Shown piece after piece: positions 36,494 to 46,339 of a stretch of 64,000 nucleotides of DNA. The notes beneath the pieces are model-generated. The model made no database searches. It saw only the letters and a list, made by a program, of their open reading frames with translations, and was not told the DNA's origin. Position 1 is the stretch's first letter. The number at the start of each line of letters is the position of its first letter. The position numbers were made by a program, and so were the translations under genes. The DNA comes from CAWEQO01 sp963811225 (lineage in GTDB: Bacteria; Chloroflexota; Anaerolineae; Anaerolineales; Anaerolineaceae), in the NCBI GenBank assembly GCA_963811225.1, contig CAWEQO010000011.1, positions 186,001-250,000 of the forward strand, given 5' to 3'.

Positions 36494-37312
36494 CTATAAT
36501 GAGCGAATACGGCTGATCAGGCGATTGACCAGAGATTTTTGTTCGTCTTTATTATTGGTCGGGAACATGCTGCGGTAATTCGCAGCGACCGGCGCGCCGG
36601 CAGGCCGGATGACTTCCACCAAACCTGCCTGGAGTAAACTGTAGACCGCCCGCCGGATTTCGAGATCGTTCATGCGCACGGTGCGGGCGATCTGCTGGAT
36701 GGTATTCTTTGGGTTGACATAGGAGATGACCTTCCATTCTTCGACGCTCAGGTTGAGGCTGCGCATGTTGGTGCCGGGGCGGTCGGTGAATTTGAGGGCC
36801 ATATCCAGGCTGGGGATCTCATCCTGAAGCAGATCGCGCTCGCGCAGCTGGCGTGAGCCCTCGATGATCAGGTTCTCCAGGTCGATGCGCACGGCGATTT
36901 TGTCTTCCGGAGGGGGCTGGTTGGCTTCGAAGTAGAAAAAGCCCTCGGCCCAGGTGAACAAGCGCCGGACAATGACGATGAAGTACTGCTGCAAGCTGCT
37001 GATGACGTCGTCTTGCGAAACGTAACCGGCATTGATCAACAGCAGTCCCAACTCCTTGTCGCTCATTTTACTGGCGCGTTCTTTTAAAAGGCGGTACTGG
37101 CTGGAAGATATTTTGCGGTTATGATGCAAAATTGCCGCCAGGCTGTCGTCTTCTTTACTCAGCCGGGCGTAGGCTAGTTTGCCGTCACGAAAGGTGACGC
37201 GCGCGATTTCTCCGGGCCCCTCTACGACGAGGACACCGGTTTTTTGCGCGAGGTTGATGAGGTTGAGCAGTTGCGTGATGCTGAAATCGCGCAGGTTACC
37301 TTTTAGCGCCAT
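36494..37312 (-). CDS. DUF4388 (PatA-like) regulatory protein with C-terminal winged-helix-like region
   Basis: 272 residues from the ATG at 37312 (MALKGNLRDFSITQLLNLINL). Residues 1-100 are a DUF4388 domain (QKTGVLVVEGPGEIARVTFRDGKLAYA). The middle has a second segment with LGLLLINAGYVSQDDVISSL, and the C-terminal 90 residues (VISYVNPKNTIQQIARTV, then LEIRRAVYSLLQAGLVEVI) look like a winged helix. Such proteins are often found with small GTPases in Chloroflexota and Deinococcus-like bacteria. First gene of a five-gene operon with a good promoter. Confidence 0.8.
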   Translation of the reverse strand: MALKGNLRDFSITQLLNLINLAQKTGVLVVEGPGEIARVTFRDGKLAYARLSKEDDSLAAILHHNRKISSSQYRLLKERASKMSDKELGLLLINAGYVSQDDVISSLQQYFIVIVRRLFTWAEGFFYFEANQPPPEDKIAVRIDLENLIIEGSRQLRERDLLQDEIPSLDMALKFTDRPGTNMRSLNLSVEEWKVISYVNPKNTIQQIARTVRMNDLEIRRAVYSLLQAGLVEVIRPAGAPVAANYRSMFPTNNKDEQKSLVNRLISRIRSL

Positions 37313-37355
37313 ATCATAGGGCCTCACAGATAAAGAATCAAGGGGCTTCTGAAAA

Positions 37356-37384
37356 ATTATACATGCAAGCGGAGGATAAAGCAA
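37356..37384 (-). promoter_or_regulatory. Promoter of the DUF4388-GTPase operon
   Basis: Minus strand: TTGCTT (37379-37384), 17-bp spacer, TATAAT (37356-37361), 44 bp upstream of the DUF4388 start. Confidence 0.7.
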
Positions 37385-37427
37385 TTGAAAGCAAAAGCCA
37401 CGGCCTTACAGATGGTTTACTGTATCG

Positions 37428-37465
37428 GAAAAAGGGGTTTTGCAGCCGCCCAAAACCCCTTTTTC
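37428..37465. repeat. 14-bp perfect hairpin with T-run between divergent operons
   Basis: GAAAAAGGGGTTTT (37428-37441) pairs with AAAACCCCTTTTTC (37452-37465). It looks like a rho-independent terminator, but lies between the divergent promoters of the DUF4388 operon and lacZ. Confidence 0.75.
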
Positions 37466-37472
37466 TGGATGT

Positions 37473-37481
37473 TGCTATAAT
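37473..37481 (+). promoter_or_regulatory. Extended -10 promoter of lacZ
   Basis: TGC followed by TATAAT (37476-37481), with no clear -35. The lacZ ATG at 37520 has AGGAG at 37508-37512. Confidence 0.6.
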
Positions 37482-37519
37482 GAAGCATCAACGCATTCTT
37501 TTACAACAGGAGCGATCCA

Positions 37520-40500
37520 ATGGGCTTCTTCGCAAATTCTGCTGATCAACACGATTGGGAAAACCCACAGGTGTTTGGGATCAACAAGCTGCCCGGGCGC
37601 GCGACCGGCGTCCCTTATGCGGATGAGGCCAGCGCCCTGCAGCGCGACCCGAGCGGCTCGCCGTGGCTGCAATCCCTGGACGGCGAGTGGCAGTTCCAGC
37701 TGGTCGCCAACCCGGATGCCGTACCGCAGGGGTTCTGGACGGACGAGTACGATGACAGCGGATGGAACTGCATCGAGGTGCCTGGAAACTGGACGATGCA
37801 GGGCTACGATAAACCGATCTACTGCAACGTGCAGATGCCGATCCCCAATAACCCACCGTTAGTGCCGCAGGAGGACAACCCCACCGGGCTGTACCGGCGC
37901 AGCTTCAGCTTGCCTGAGGACTGGCTGACTCGCCGGACGATCCTGAGCTTCGGCGGGGTGGAGTCGGCGTTCTACCTGTGGGTGAACGGTCAGAGGGTAG
38001 GTTACAGTCAAGATTTCGCGCCTGCCGGCCGAGTTTGATATCAGCGGCTACGTCCGCCCAGGCGAGAACGTGGTGGCGGCCGAGGTGATCCGCTGGTCGG
38101 ACGGCAGCTTCCTGGAAGACCAGGACCACTGGCGCATGGCGGGCATCTACCGCAGCGTGGCGCTGTACTCCCTGCCGCAGGTGTATATCCGGGACGTGTT
38201 CGCCAAACCGGCCCTGGACGATGACTTGAGGAGCGGCAGCCTGGGCGTGACCGTTACGATCGGCGGGCCGGAGCCGCAAGCGGATGGCTGCCAGGTGGAG
38301 ATGCAGCTGTTCGACGCCCGCCGGAACGAGGTGTTCGAGAAGCCGGTGCGGGACTATGTGTATTTCAACCCGAACGAGATGACCCGGGTGGAGCTGAAAG
38401 CCGCGGTCGACGCGCCGCACAAGTGGTCGCACGAGCAGCCGTACCTGTATACGCTGGTGGTGGCGTTGAAGGATAGCGAGGGCAAGCCGGTGCAGTATTT
38501 CTCGTGCCGGGTGGGCTTCCGAAAGCTGGAGATCCGGGACCGCGAGCTGCTGATCAACGGCAAGCCGGCGCTGATCAAGGGCGTCAATCGCCACGAGCAT
38601 GAAGACCGGAACGGCAAGGCCGTCACGATGGAGAGCATGCTGGCGGACGTGCTGTTAATGAAGCGCAGCAACATCAACGCCGTGCGCACCTGCCACTACC
38701 CCAACGACCCGCGCTGGTACGATCTGTGCGACGAGTACGGGCTGTACGTGTGGGATGAGGCCAACATCGAGACGCACTCGGTGTACAACCGGCTGAGCAA
38801 CGATCCCGAGTGGTTAGCGGCATTCCTGGCGCGCGGGGTGCGTATGGTGGAGCGCGACAAGAACCACCCGAGCGTCGTGGTGTGGTCGCTGGGCAACGAG
38901 AGCGGTTACGGGCCCAACCACGACGCCATGGCGGGCTGGATACGGGGTTACGACCCGAACCGAATCCTCCACTACGAGGGCGTGGTGCACCGGGGCTGGC
39001 GGGCGGGCATGCAGGCCAGCGACCTGTTCGCGCCGATGTACCCGCCGGTCGAGAAAGTGATTGCCTATGCGAAAGAGCCGGGCAACAGTCGCCCGTACAT
39101 CATGTGCGAGTACGCCCACGCCATGGGCAACAGCTGCGGCAACCTGCGCGAATATTGGGAGGCCATCGAAACTTATCAAGGCCTGCAGGGCGGCTTCATC
39201 TGGGACTGGGTGGACCAGGGCCTGACGAAGTACGATGAAAACGGTACGAGCCCTACTGGGCCTACGGCGGCGACTTCGGCGAGACGATCCACGACGGCAA
39301 CTTCTGCATCAATGGCCTGGTCTTCCCGGACCGGACGCCCCATCCGGCGCTGGTGGAGTACAAGAAACTGATCCAGCCGGTGACGGTCAAGGCGGTCGAC
39401 CTGCTGAACGGGGAAATTCGAGATCCGTAACAAGCTCGATTTCAGCGGCCTGGAGATGCTGGCGGGCGAGTGGGAACTGGCGGTGGATGGGACGGTCGAG
39501 CAGAGCGGGCCGCTGCCGCGGCTGACGACCCCACCTGGCGAAGCGGAGGTGGTGCATATCCCCTACGCCATGCCGCAGATGGTTCCGGGCGCGGAATGCT
39601 ACCTGAACCTGCACTTCCGCTTGCGGGAGGAGACTGCCTGGGCCGAGGCCGGGCACGAGGCAGCCTGGGAACAGTTCAAGCTGCCGGTGGGCGCGGCCGC
39701 CCCGGCGCTGGGCTTCATCGACCCGGTGTTGCGGGTGCAGGTGGAGGAAAACGAGGACAGACTGAGCGTGCAAGGCAGCAAGTTCCTGGTGCAGTTCGAC
39801 AAGGCTGGCGGAACGCTGGAGCGCTTTATGTGGGAGGATACCGACCTGCTGGCGGCTGGCCCGCAGCTGAATGTGTGGCGCGCCCCCACCGATAACGACG
39901 GCTACAAGCTGGCTCCGCAGCTGCCCGGCAAGCTGCTGTACGAGTGGCTGGAGGCGGGCTTCGACCGGCTGGAGCGGCGCCTGGAGACCTTCGAATGCGT
40001 GGAGGCGAGTGAGAACCGGGTGCGGGTGCAGACCAGGCACACTGTCCAGGCGGAGGGCGTCGATGCGGGCTTCGTTTACAGCGCCGAGTACAGCATCTCG
40101 GCGGACGGCGACGTGCGCGTGGACCACCGCGTGGAGCCGTTCGGGGAACTGCCGCTGCTGCCCAGGGTGGGCGTGACCATGACGCTGCCGCCCGGCTTCG
40201 AGCAGTTCCGCTGGTTCGGCCGCGGGCCGGAGGAGAGCTACACCGACCGCAAAGCAGGCGTGGCGGTTGGCCTGTACAGCGGGACGGTGGACGAGCAGCA
40301 CGTACCGTACATCATGCCGCAAGAGAACGGCAGCAAGACCGATGTGCGCTGGGCGGCTCTGCTGAACGAGCAGGAGATTGGACTGATCGCGGTCGGCAGG
40401 CCGCTGCTGGAAGTGAGCGCCAGCCATTACAGCGCCGCGACGCTCTACAAGGCGTTACACACGTTCGAGCTGGAGCGCAGCGAGGAAGTGTACTTCAACC

Positions 40501-40652
40501 TCGACCTGGCGCAGTGCGGGCTGGGCACCGACAGCTGCGGTCCGCGCACGCTGGACAAGTACATGCTGCCGCCGCAGATCTACACGTTCAGCACCCTGCT
40601 GCGGCCGTACGATCCGCATCAGGGGCCGGTGGCGGTTAGAGCGAGGGTGTAG
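37520..40652 (+). CDS. lacZ: Beta-galactosidase, GH2 LacZ type, frameshifted at about three places
   Basis: About 1,044 residues when breaks near 38015, 39237 and 39415 are repaired, the normal LacZ length. Domain order: jelly-roll sugar-binding (1-220), Ig-like (220-330), TIM barrel (330-625), Ig-like, and the small-chain domain (from about 760). Acid/base Glu in SLGNESGYGPNHDA; nucleophile Glu in IMCEYAHAMGNS; EPYWAYGGDFGE spans a break. The C-terminal domain has RGPEESYTDRK. It hydrolyses terminal beta-galactosides in the cytoplasm (no signal peptide). It faces the GH127/GH2 operon and probably completes the same glycan pathway. Confidence 0.9.
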
Positions 40653-40665
40653 GATTTCCTCAGGG

Positions 40666-40747
40666 ACCGATCTCACACAAAATGCAAAGCCGCAAAGGAA
40701 GCCTTTTGAGCTTTCCTTTGCGGCTTTGCATTTTGCGTGAGATCGGT
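40666..40747. terminator. 36-bp inverted repeat between convergent glycosidase genes
   Basis: Arms 40666-40701 and 40711-40747 with one wobble-compatible mismatch near the base; rich in CGCAAAG/CTTTGCG. Probably a bidirectional terminator for lacZ and the GH2 gene. Confidence 0.7.
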
Positions 40748-40768
40748 TCTTGAAACGCGCTTATGCTT

Positions 40769-42557
40769 CTAACTCGAAATCAAATCTTCATGCGCGCGCC
40801 GCAGCAGCGCAGCGTCCATCTTCTCCACCTGACGGTCGTAGGTTAGGTAGCCGTTGATCTCGATCTCCACGTCGGTGGTTTGGGTGTAGATCGCGGCAGC
40901 CAGGCCTTGGGAGATCAGCGGCTTCAACTGGTTCTCCAGCAGGTCGAGGTAGGCGGCGGTCAACGCCTCGGGGGTGTCGTAATAGCGGTAGCCGAATTTC
41001 TGATCCGGGTCCCACAGGTGACCGGGGATCTTCAAGGAGTAGCCGCCGAACTCCGAGATGACCAGGGCGCGGTTCGGGTCTGGTTTCGGTCTGCGCAGCT
41101 TCTTGACGTAGATGTGCTTGCTCTGGAAATCGCCGCCGCCCTGATCGAACCAGCCGGAGGCGTGATCGACCAGGCGGGTGGGGTCGTAGTCTTTGACCCA
41201 GGCGGCGATCTCGTTGGCGTGGAACTGGCCCCAGCTCTCGTTGAAAGGCACCCAGACGGCGATGCAGGGGCTGTTGTAGAGTAGATCGAGCATGCCGCGC
41301 AGCTCGGCGCGGTATTCGGCGCGGTTCTCCTCCTCGGCCCGGCCAAAGCGCCCCAGGCGGCGGGTGTCGCTGCGGTGGAAGCCCAAGAGCAGCGAGAGCA
41401 GCGCCACGGTGTCGCCATCGATCAAGCCGCCGTTGGGCATGTCCTGCCAGACGATCATGCCCAGGCGGTCGCAGTGGTAGTACCAGCGCAGCGGCTCGAC
41501 CTTGACGTGCTTGCGGATCATGTTGCAGCCGATGTTCTTCGCATATTGGATGTCAAAGCGCATGGCTTCGTCCGAGGGGGCAGTGTACAGACCGTGCGGG
41601 AAGTAACCCTGATCGAGCGGGCCATAGAGGAACAGCGGCTGGTTGTTCAGGGCAAAGCGTAAGTGTCCGGCCGCGATCGCGCTGTAAGCTGAACTTGCGC
41701 ATGGCGAAGTAACTGCCAACCTCATCGATTAGCTTCCCGTCCCTGAACGAGCCGCACGCGCAGATCATACAGGAAGGGGTCGGCCGGGCTCCAGGGCCGG
41801 GGATCGGGAATGGAGAGGGTCAGCGGCCGGCCGGCTGGCCGCTGGCTGAAGCGACCACTTCGCCCTCGGCCAGCGCGTCCACCTGCAGGTTAACGTCCTC
41901 CGCCGGGCCGCGCAGCTGCGCCTCGACGGTCAGGGTCTGGCGGTCGAGATCGGGCGTTAGGCGCAGCGACTCGATAGACGTTTCCGGCACCCCTTCCAGC
42001 CAGACGGTCTGCCAGATACCGGAAACGGCCGTATACCAGATGCCCTTGGGCTGCGGCGCCTGTTTGCCGCGCTGCTGCAGGCCGCCGGTGGGGTCGATAA
42101 CCATGACGAACACTTCATTTTCACCGGCCCGCAGCTGATTGGTGATGTCGAAGGAAAACGGCAGATAGCCGCCGCGGTGACTGCCGAGCAGTTCATCGTT
42201 TACGAAAACCTCGCATTCGTTATCGACCGCACCGAAATGCAGCAGGACCCGTTCACAGGCCTGACCGGCTGTGCGGAAACCGGGGCGCGGATCTGCGAAG
42301 GTGCGCCGGTAGGTCAAAACCTCATCCGGCAGCAGCGACTCACATACGCCGGAGAGCTGCGATTCGACCGGAAAAGGTACCAGGATCTGGCCCTGACAAG
42401 ACTGGAACGTCACCGCAGCTTCGGGCAGGATCGCATAATCCCACAGCCCATTCAGGTTGACCCAGGCGCTGCGGGTCATTTGCGGCCGGGGGTATTCGGG
42501 CAGCGGGATGGGATCGTTGGGGCTCCAGGGGGTTGCTAAGGAATGGTGATTGGGCAT
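40769..42557 (-). CDS. Glycoside hydrolase family 2 enzyme, frameshifted at about three places
   Basis: About 596 residues from the ATG at 42557 (GAGAG upstream), with breaks near 41815, 41735 and 41655 in the Ig-like domain. Sugar-binding domain (ECEVFVNDELLGSHRGGYLPF), Ig-like domain (DPRPWSPADPFLYDLRVRL) and TIM barrel (FLYGPLDQGYFPHG, MIRKHVKVEPLRWYYHCDR). Acid/base Glu in VPFNESWGQ; nucleophile Glu in LVISEFGGYS. This short GH2 type includes beta-galactosidases and beta-arabinosidase/glucuronidase-like enzymes. It lies 8 bp after the GH127 stop and is the last gene of the MFS-GH127-GH2 operon. Confidence 0.8.
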
Positions 42558-42565
42558 AAATCTCT

Positions 42566-44548
42566 CTATCGATGGATCCAGGTTGTCATTTGGGATGGGC
42601 CGCGGTTGCCCCACAGGAAGTAGGGAATGAGCACGAGCGGTTCGTCGGAGGTGGTTTTCGCAGCCAGCTTGACGAAGCCGCCCAGCAGGTCGGGGTCGAA
42701 GACCGCCGCGAGAGAAGCCGGGGCGAGGCGGGTGGAGAAGATGTCCACGCCGGGGTTGTCATTGCTTTCAAGGCAGTAGACCAGCGGGCCGCGCGAGATG
42801 GCGACCTTGCCCTGATGGCCGCGCACTTTCGCATGGGCGCGCCGCAGCCGGACAGGCATCTCAAATTCGATCTCAAGGGTGTCGCCGGCGGACCATGGAC
42901 GGCGCAGGGGCAAGAACCTGGCCGGGCGTGGGTCGAAGCCCGAAGCGGTGGCCTGGCGCGCAGGACTGCAGGGCGCGGCATGGTCGATGACCCGATGGCC
43001 GTTGACGGCAGCGGTCATGCTGCCAGCCCAGGACGGCAGGCGCAGCCGGAGCTCGAACGGAGCGCCGGAGGGGGCCACCTGCTTAAGGGTCAAACGCAGC
43101 TTGCCCTCCCACGGCAGGTCCGACTGCATCTCCAGGCCGAGCTTGACCGGCTCCCCACCCGGCAGCTCAATGACCGCCGCGGACAGCTCACTGCCGATGT
43201 ACTGGTGCACGTGCAGCGCGCCCGATTCGGTCGAGAAGATGTAACGCCCCAGATCGGCCCAGGTGCGGGAAATGTTGGAGGGGCAGCAGGGGATGGCGTA
43301 CCAGGGCCGGCGCTCGACGCCACCGTGGCAGGCCAGCGGGTTGTTGTAGAAGTAGGTCGTGCCGTCCAGACCCATGCCGACCGCCGCGGCGTTGTAAAGC
43401 TGCCACTCGAACAGGTCGGAATACCGGGCATCGCCGGTCAGGCGGGACATCTCCCAGTTCCAGAACAGGCTGCCGAGGGCGGCGCAGGTTTCGGCGTAGG
43501 CATATTCGGGCTCGAGCTCGTCGTCGCAGCCGAAGCCCTCCAGGCCGGGGGCCGAGCCGATGCCGCCGGTGACGTACATGCGACGGGTCACCATGCGCTC
43601 CCAGGCTTGCTCCAGGGCTGGCAGCAGGGTCCGGTCGCCGGCGATGCGGGCCAGCATGGCGGCAGCGGTCTCCAGGTAGGCAAAGCGCACCGAGTGCCCC
43701 ACCGGGACGGTCTGTTTGCGGATGGGGGCGTGCTGCTGGAAGTAAGCGCCGCGCAAGGCCGAGAGGTACCAGCGCAGCGTGGCGCCGGGCGGCTTTTTCG
43801 CCGCATTGCCGGGCGGCAGGCTGAAGCGCGTGCAGTTTGGGTGGGCGGCGAAGTAGGCCTGTTTTCGCTGCCGGACCTGTTTTTCGCGGCGGCCAACGCT
43901 GGCATTCTGGCGTAAGACCGAAAGCGCGAACAACCGGGTGCGTCCGCGCTGCTCGATGAACTGGCGGGCCAGCTCCAGGTAGGACCCATCGCCTGGAGCG
44001 GCCTCGTGCAGCCGGAGCAGGGCGAGCTCGATCTCCTCGTGACCGGGGGTGTAGTCGCCGCCGCGACCGTGGAAGTCCGCCAGGATGCGGTCGGCAGCCC
44101 GGCGGGCAACGTTCAGTAGACGGTCGCGGCCGGTAACCTGGAAATGCGAGACGCCCGCCTCGATCAGGTGGCCATGACAGTACAGCTCGTGCTCGATCAG
44201 CAAGTTCTTCCAGCGCACGGTGGGGAAATGGATCTGGTTGTAGGTGAACAGATAACCGTCGGAGGTTTGGGCGCGCTCGATCAGGCCGGTGAAGTCGTCG
44301 ATGAGCGCCAGCAGTTGGGGATCCGGGTGGGAGTCGGCAGTGCGGACGGCGGCCTCCAACCACTTGTAGGCGTCTGAATCGGCGAAGAACCAGCCCACAC
44401 GGAAGCCCTCGGCTTCCCCCGCTGCGATGCGGAAGTTTTCGATGCAGCCGGATCCCTCCAACTGCTGCCATTGATGCAAGATGGCGCCGGTCGCGTTGAC
44501 CGCTAGACGGTCAAACCAGAAGCCCTTCTTCACGTTCGCCTGGTTCAT
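42566..44548 (-). CDS. GH127 beta-L-arabinofuranosidase (HypBA1-like)
   Basis: 660 residues, the usual family length. An (alpha/alpha)6 barrel with the zinc/cysteine active site visible: YAETCAALGS (the Glu-x-Cys pair that binds Zn) and PCCPSNISR (the second Cys pair, including the catalytic nucleophile Cys). TGGIGSAPG and ELEPEYAYAE precede it. It releases beta-L-arabinofuranose from plant glycoprotein or oligosaccharide side chains. There is no signal peptide, so it acts on imported sugars. Its start overlaps the MFS gene end by 38 bp. Confidence 0.9.
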   Translation of the reverse strand: MNQANVKKGFWFDRLAVNATGAILHQWQQLEGSGCIENFRIAAGEAEGFRVGWFFADSDAYKWLEAAVRTADSHPDPQLLALIDDFTGLIERAQTSDGYLFTYNQIHFPTVRWKNLLIEHELYCHGHLIEAGVSHFQVTGRDRLLNVARRAADRILADFHGRGGDYTPGHEEIELALLRLHEAAPGDGSYLELARQFIEQRGRTRLFALSVLRQNASVGRREKQVRQRKQAYFAAHPNCTRFSLPPGNAAKKPPGATLRWYLSALRGAYFQQHAPIRKQTVPVGHSVRFAYLETAAAMLARIAGDRTLLPALEQAWERMVTRRMYVTGGIGSAPGLEGFGCDDELEPEYAYAETCAALGSLFWNWEMSRLTGDARYSDLFEWQLYNAAAVGMGLDGTTYFYNNPLACHGGVERRPWYAIPCCPSNISRTWADLGRYIFSTESGALHVHQYIGSELSAAVIELPGGEPVKLGLEMQSDLPWEGKLRLTLKQVAPSGAPFELRLRLPSWAGSMTAAVNGHRVIDHAAPCSPARQATASGFDPRPARFLPLRRPWSAGDTLEIEFEMPVRLRRAHAKVRGHQGKVAISRGPLVYCLESNDNPGVDIFSTRLAPASLAAVFDPDLLGGFVKLAAKTTSDEPLVLIPYFLWGNRGPSQMTTWIHR

Positions 44549-45827
44549 GGAGCTCTCGTTTCTGCAAAAAAGCTAAGGGGATCAAACCGAGCAGTGCGAT
44601 GGCCGATCCGGCCTGAAAGATGATCGGGACCGGGATGAAACCGGCCTCACCGTTGAGCGTGGTGGGTACGCCGAAGTTCTGGATCAGGGTGGAGCCGATC
44701 CATGGGCCGATGACCATAGGGATGGCGATCCAAAAGATCATGCGAATGCCCAAGAACTTGCCGCGGTTCTGCTCGGGCAGCAGGTCTTTCAGCCAGGCAA
44801 CCGAAGCAATCGAGCCGGCCACCGAGAACGCTTGCCAGAATAACCCGGTCAGCGCCAGGAGCGGCAGGCTGGTGACCAGCGAGAGCAAAACGCCCCCGAC
44901 GCTGCTCACCACGGTTGCCACGGTGATCATCAAGCGCTTGTTCCAACGGTCGGCCAGGATGCCAAAGGGCACCGCTACCAGGGCCGAGCCGAGCATGACC
45001 GCCCCACCGATGATGCTGAACTCGCTCTTGCTGACGCCGACGTAGTTTTCGAGGTAGACGATCAGGTAAGGGAAAGAAACCTGCATGCCGATGCTGGTGA
45101 TCATGATGAAGAGCAGCAGGATGAACAACTGGCCGTTCTGGCGGAGCGTGTCGAGACTGAACAACTCGGCGAACTCGGACCAGAACGGGCGCGGCTGCGT
45201 GGGCAAAATAGCGGGCGCATCCCGCAGCAAGCTGCCGCCGATCAGCCCGACCACGATCACGATGCCGCCCAAGGCATAGAAGAAGGTGAAATAGCCGACG
45301 CTGTCGATCAGCATCCCGGCGGCGACCAGGGCCACGATCTGGGCGATAAAGACGCTCAGGTTGAGTACCCCTTCCACCCGGCCGCGCTGGCGGGTGGAAG
45401 CAATGTCGGCGGTCCAGGCGCTGAAGGCGGCATCGTTGGCGGTTGAACCGAAGAAGGTCATGATCGAATCGGCCACGACCACCATGATGACGGCGAAGCT
45501 GGTGACTTTGATGTAGGCGACCGTGGGGAACAGCACGGTGGACAGGCCCCAGAAGACGTAGCCCAGCAGAATGTACGGGCGGCGGCGTCCCCAGCGCGAG
45601 CGGGTGCGATCGGAGAGCGTGCCCATCAGGAGCGTGGTGAGCGTGGCAGTGATTGCGCTGGCGGCCACCATCCAGGCGATTGGGCGCGGGTCGGGGGTGA
45701 TGGTATCGAAGACGAAGGTGTTGAACCAAGAGTTTTCGACGGCCCAGGCGATCTGCCCGGTGATGGACAGCACAGCCAAAACGAACCAGGTGCGAGGTGA
45801 AATGCGGTCTGCGGCAAGTTGTCTCAT
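44511..45827 (-). CDS. MFS/GPH-family sugar transporter
   Basis: 438 residues with 12 predicted helices. The loop between helices 2 and 3 reads MGTLSDRTRSRWGRRRPYILLG, the hallmark of the glycoside-pentoside-hexuronide:cation symporter group, and a similar GILADRWNKR is found in the second half. It presumably imports the arabinose- or galactose-containing oligosaccharides cut by the downstream GH127 and GH2 enzymes. First gene of the operon. Confidence 0.85.
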   Translation of the reverse strand: MRQLAADRISPRTWFVLAVLSITGQIAWAVENSWFNTFVFDTITPDPRPIAWMVAASAITATLTTLLMGTLSDRTRSRWGRRRPYILLGYVFWGLSTVLFPTVAYIKVTSFAVIMVVVADSIMTFFGSTANDAAFSAWTADIASTRQRGRVEGVLNLSVFIAQIVALVAAGMLIDSVGYFTFFYALGGIVIVVGLIGGSLLRDAPAILPTQPRPFWSEFAELFSLDTLRQNGQLFILLLFIMITSIGMQVSFPYLIVYLENYVGVSKSEFSIIGGAVMLGSALVAVPFGILADRWNKRLMITVATVVSSVGGVLLSLVTSLPLLALTGLFWQAFSVAGSIASVAWLKDLLPEQNRGKFLGIRMIFWIAIPMVIGPWIGSTLIQNFGVPTTLNGEAGFIPVPIIFQAGSAIALLGLIPLAFLQKRELHEPGEREEGLLV

Positions 45828-45874
45828 GAGGTTTTCACTCGGATGAAGGGGTAAGCTGGGTTGGATGTAGAACT

Positions 45875-45904
45875 ATCATACCCTAACTTTTGCAAAAGCA
45901 ACAA
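45875..45904 (-). promoter_or_regulatory. Promoter with embedded 12-bp palindromic operator (MFS-GH127-GH2)
   Basis: Minus strand: TTGTTG (45899-45904), 18-bp spacer, TATGAT (45875-45880). The spacer contains the perfect palindrome CTTTTGCAAAAG (45887-45898), well placed for a repressor of the LacI/GntR kind. No such repressor gene is in the window. Confidence 0.6.
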
Positions 45905-46339
45905 CTTCGCGGCGGGAGCGAGCACAGGAGGTGATTTTTAATCAACTCTCATCCTGCCATGGTGGCCCGAAAATCACCCGCTTTGCTCCCATTTCTAGCT
46001 TGAATTATGACAAATATTATCTATAATGGAAGGGATGATTGCAACGCAGTAAACGATCAAAAGGGCGGAACAACAGATACGTTTCTCACTGACGCCACCC
46101 AGACTTTCAACTAAAGGCCCAACTACGTCAATTCCTATGGGGAAATACCCTTTCAGCCTCCAGGCAAGGACGAACTTCTTGCCTGAATTTGGCGTGGGAA
46201 GACACTTCCCAATCGATGAATATGGGCCGAAAAGGAGCTGGCTAGAGGAACAACAGCAAAATGATTCCTTCGACTATCTAAAGCCCTATCCTATCGGGGC
46301 ATCGAATTCACGATGATCAAACGATACATGAGAGGATCT
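45905..46339 (+). promoter_or_regulatory. Long upstream region of the cupredoxin gene with promoter
   Basis: TTGAAT (46000-46005), 16-bp spacer, TATAAT (46022-46027) would give a leader of about 300 nt before the start at 46340. The leader holds a small stem (AGGCAAG/CTTGCCT) and no convincing ORF longer than about ten codons. Upstream, 45905-45990 contains a GGTGATTTT/AAAATCACC inverted repeat. No known riboswitch was recognised. Confidence 0.45.
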
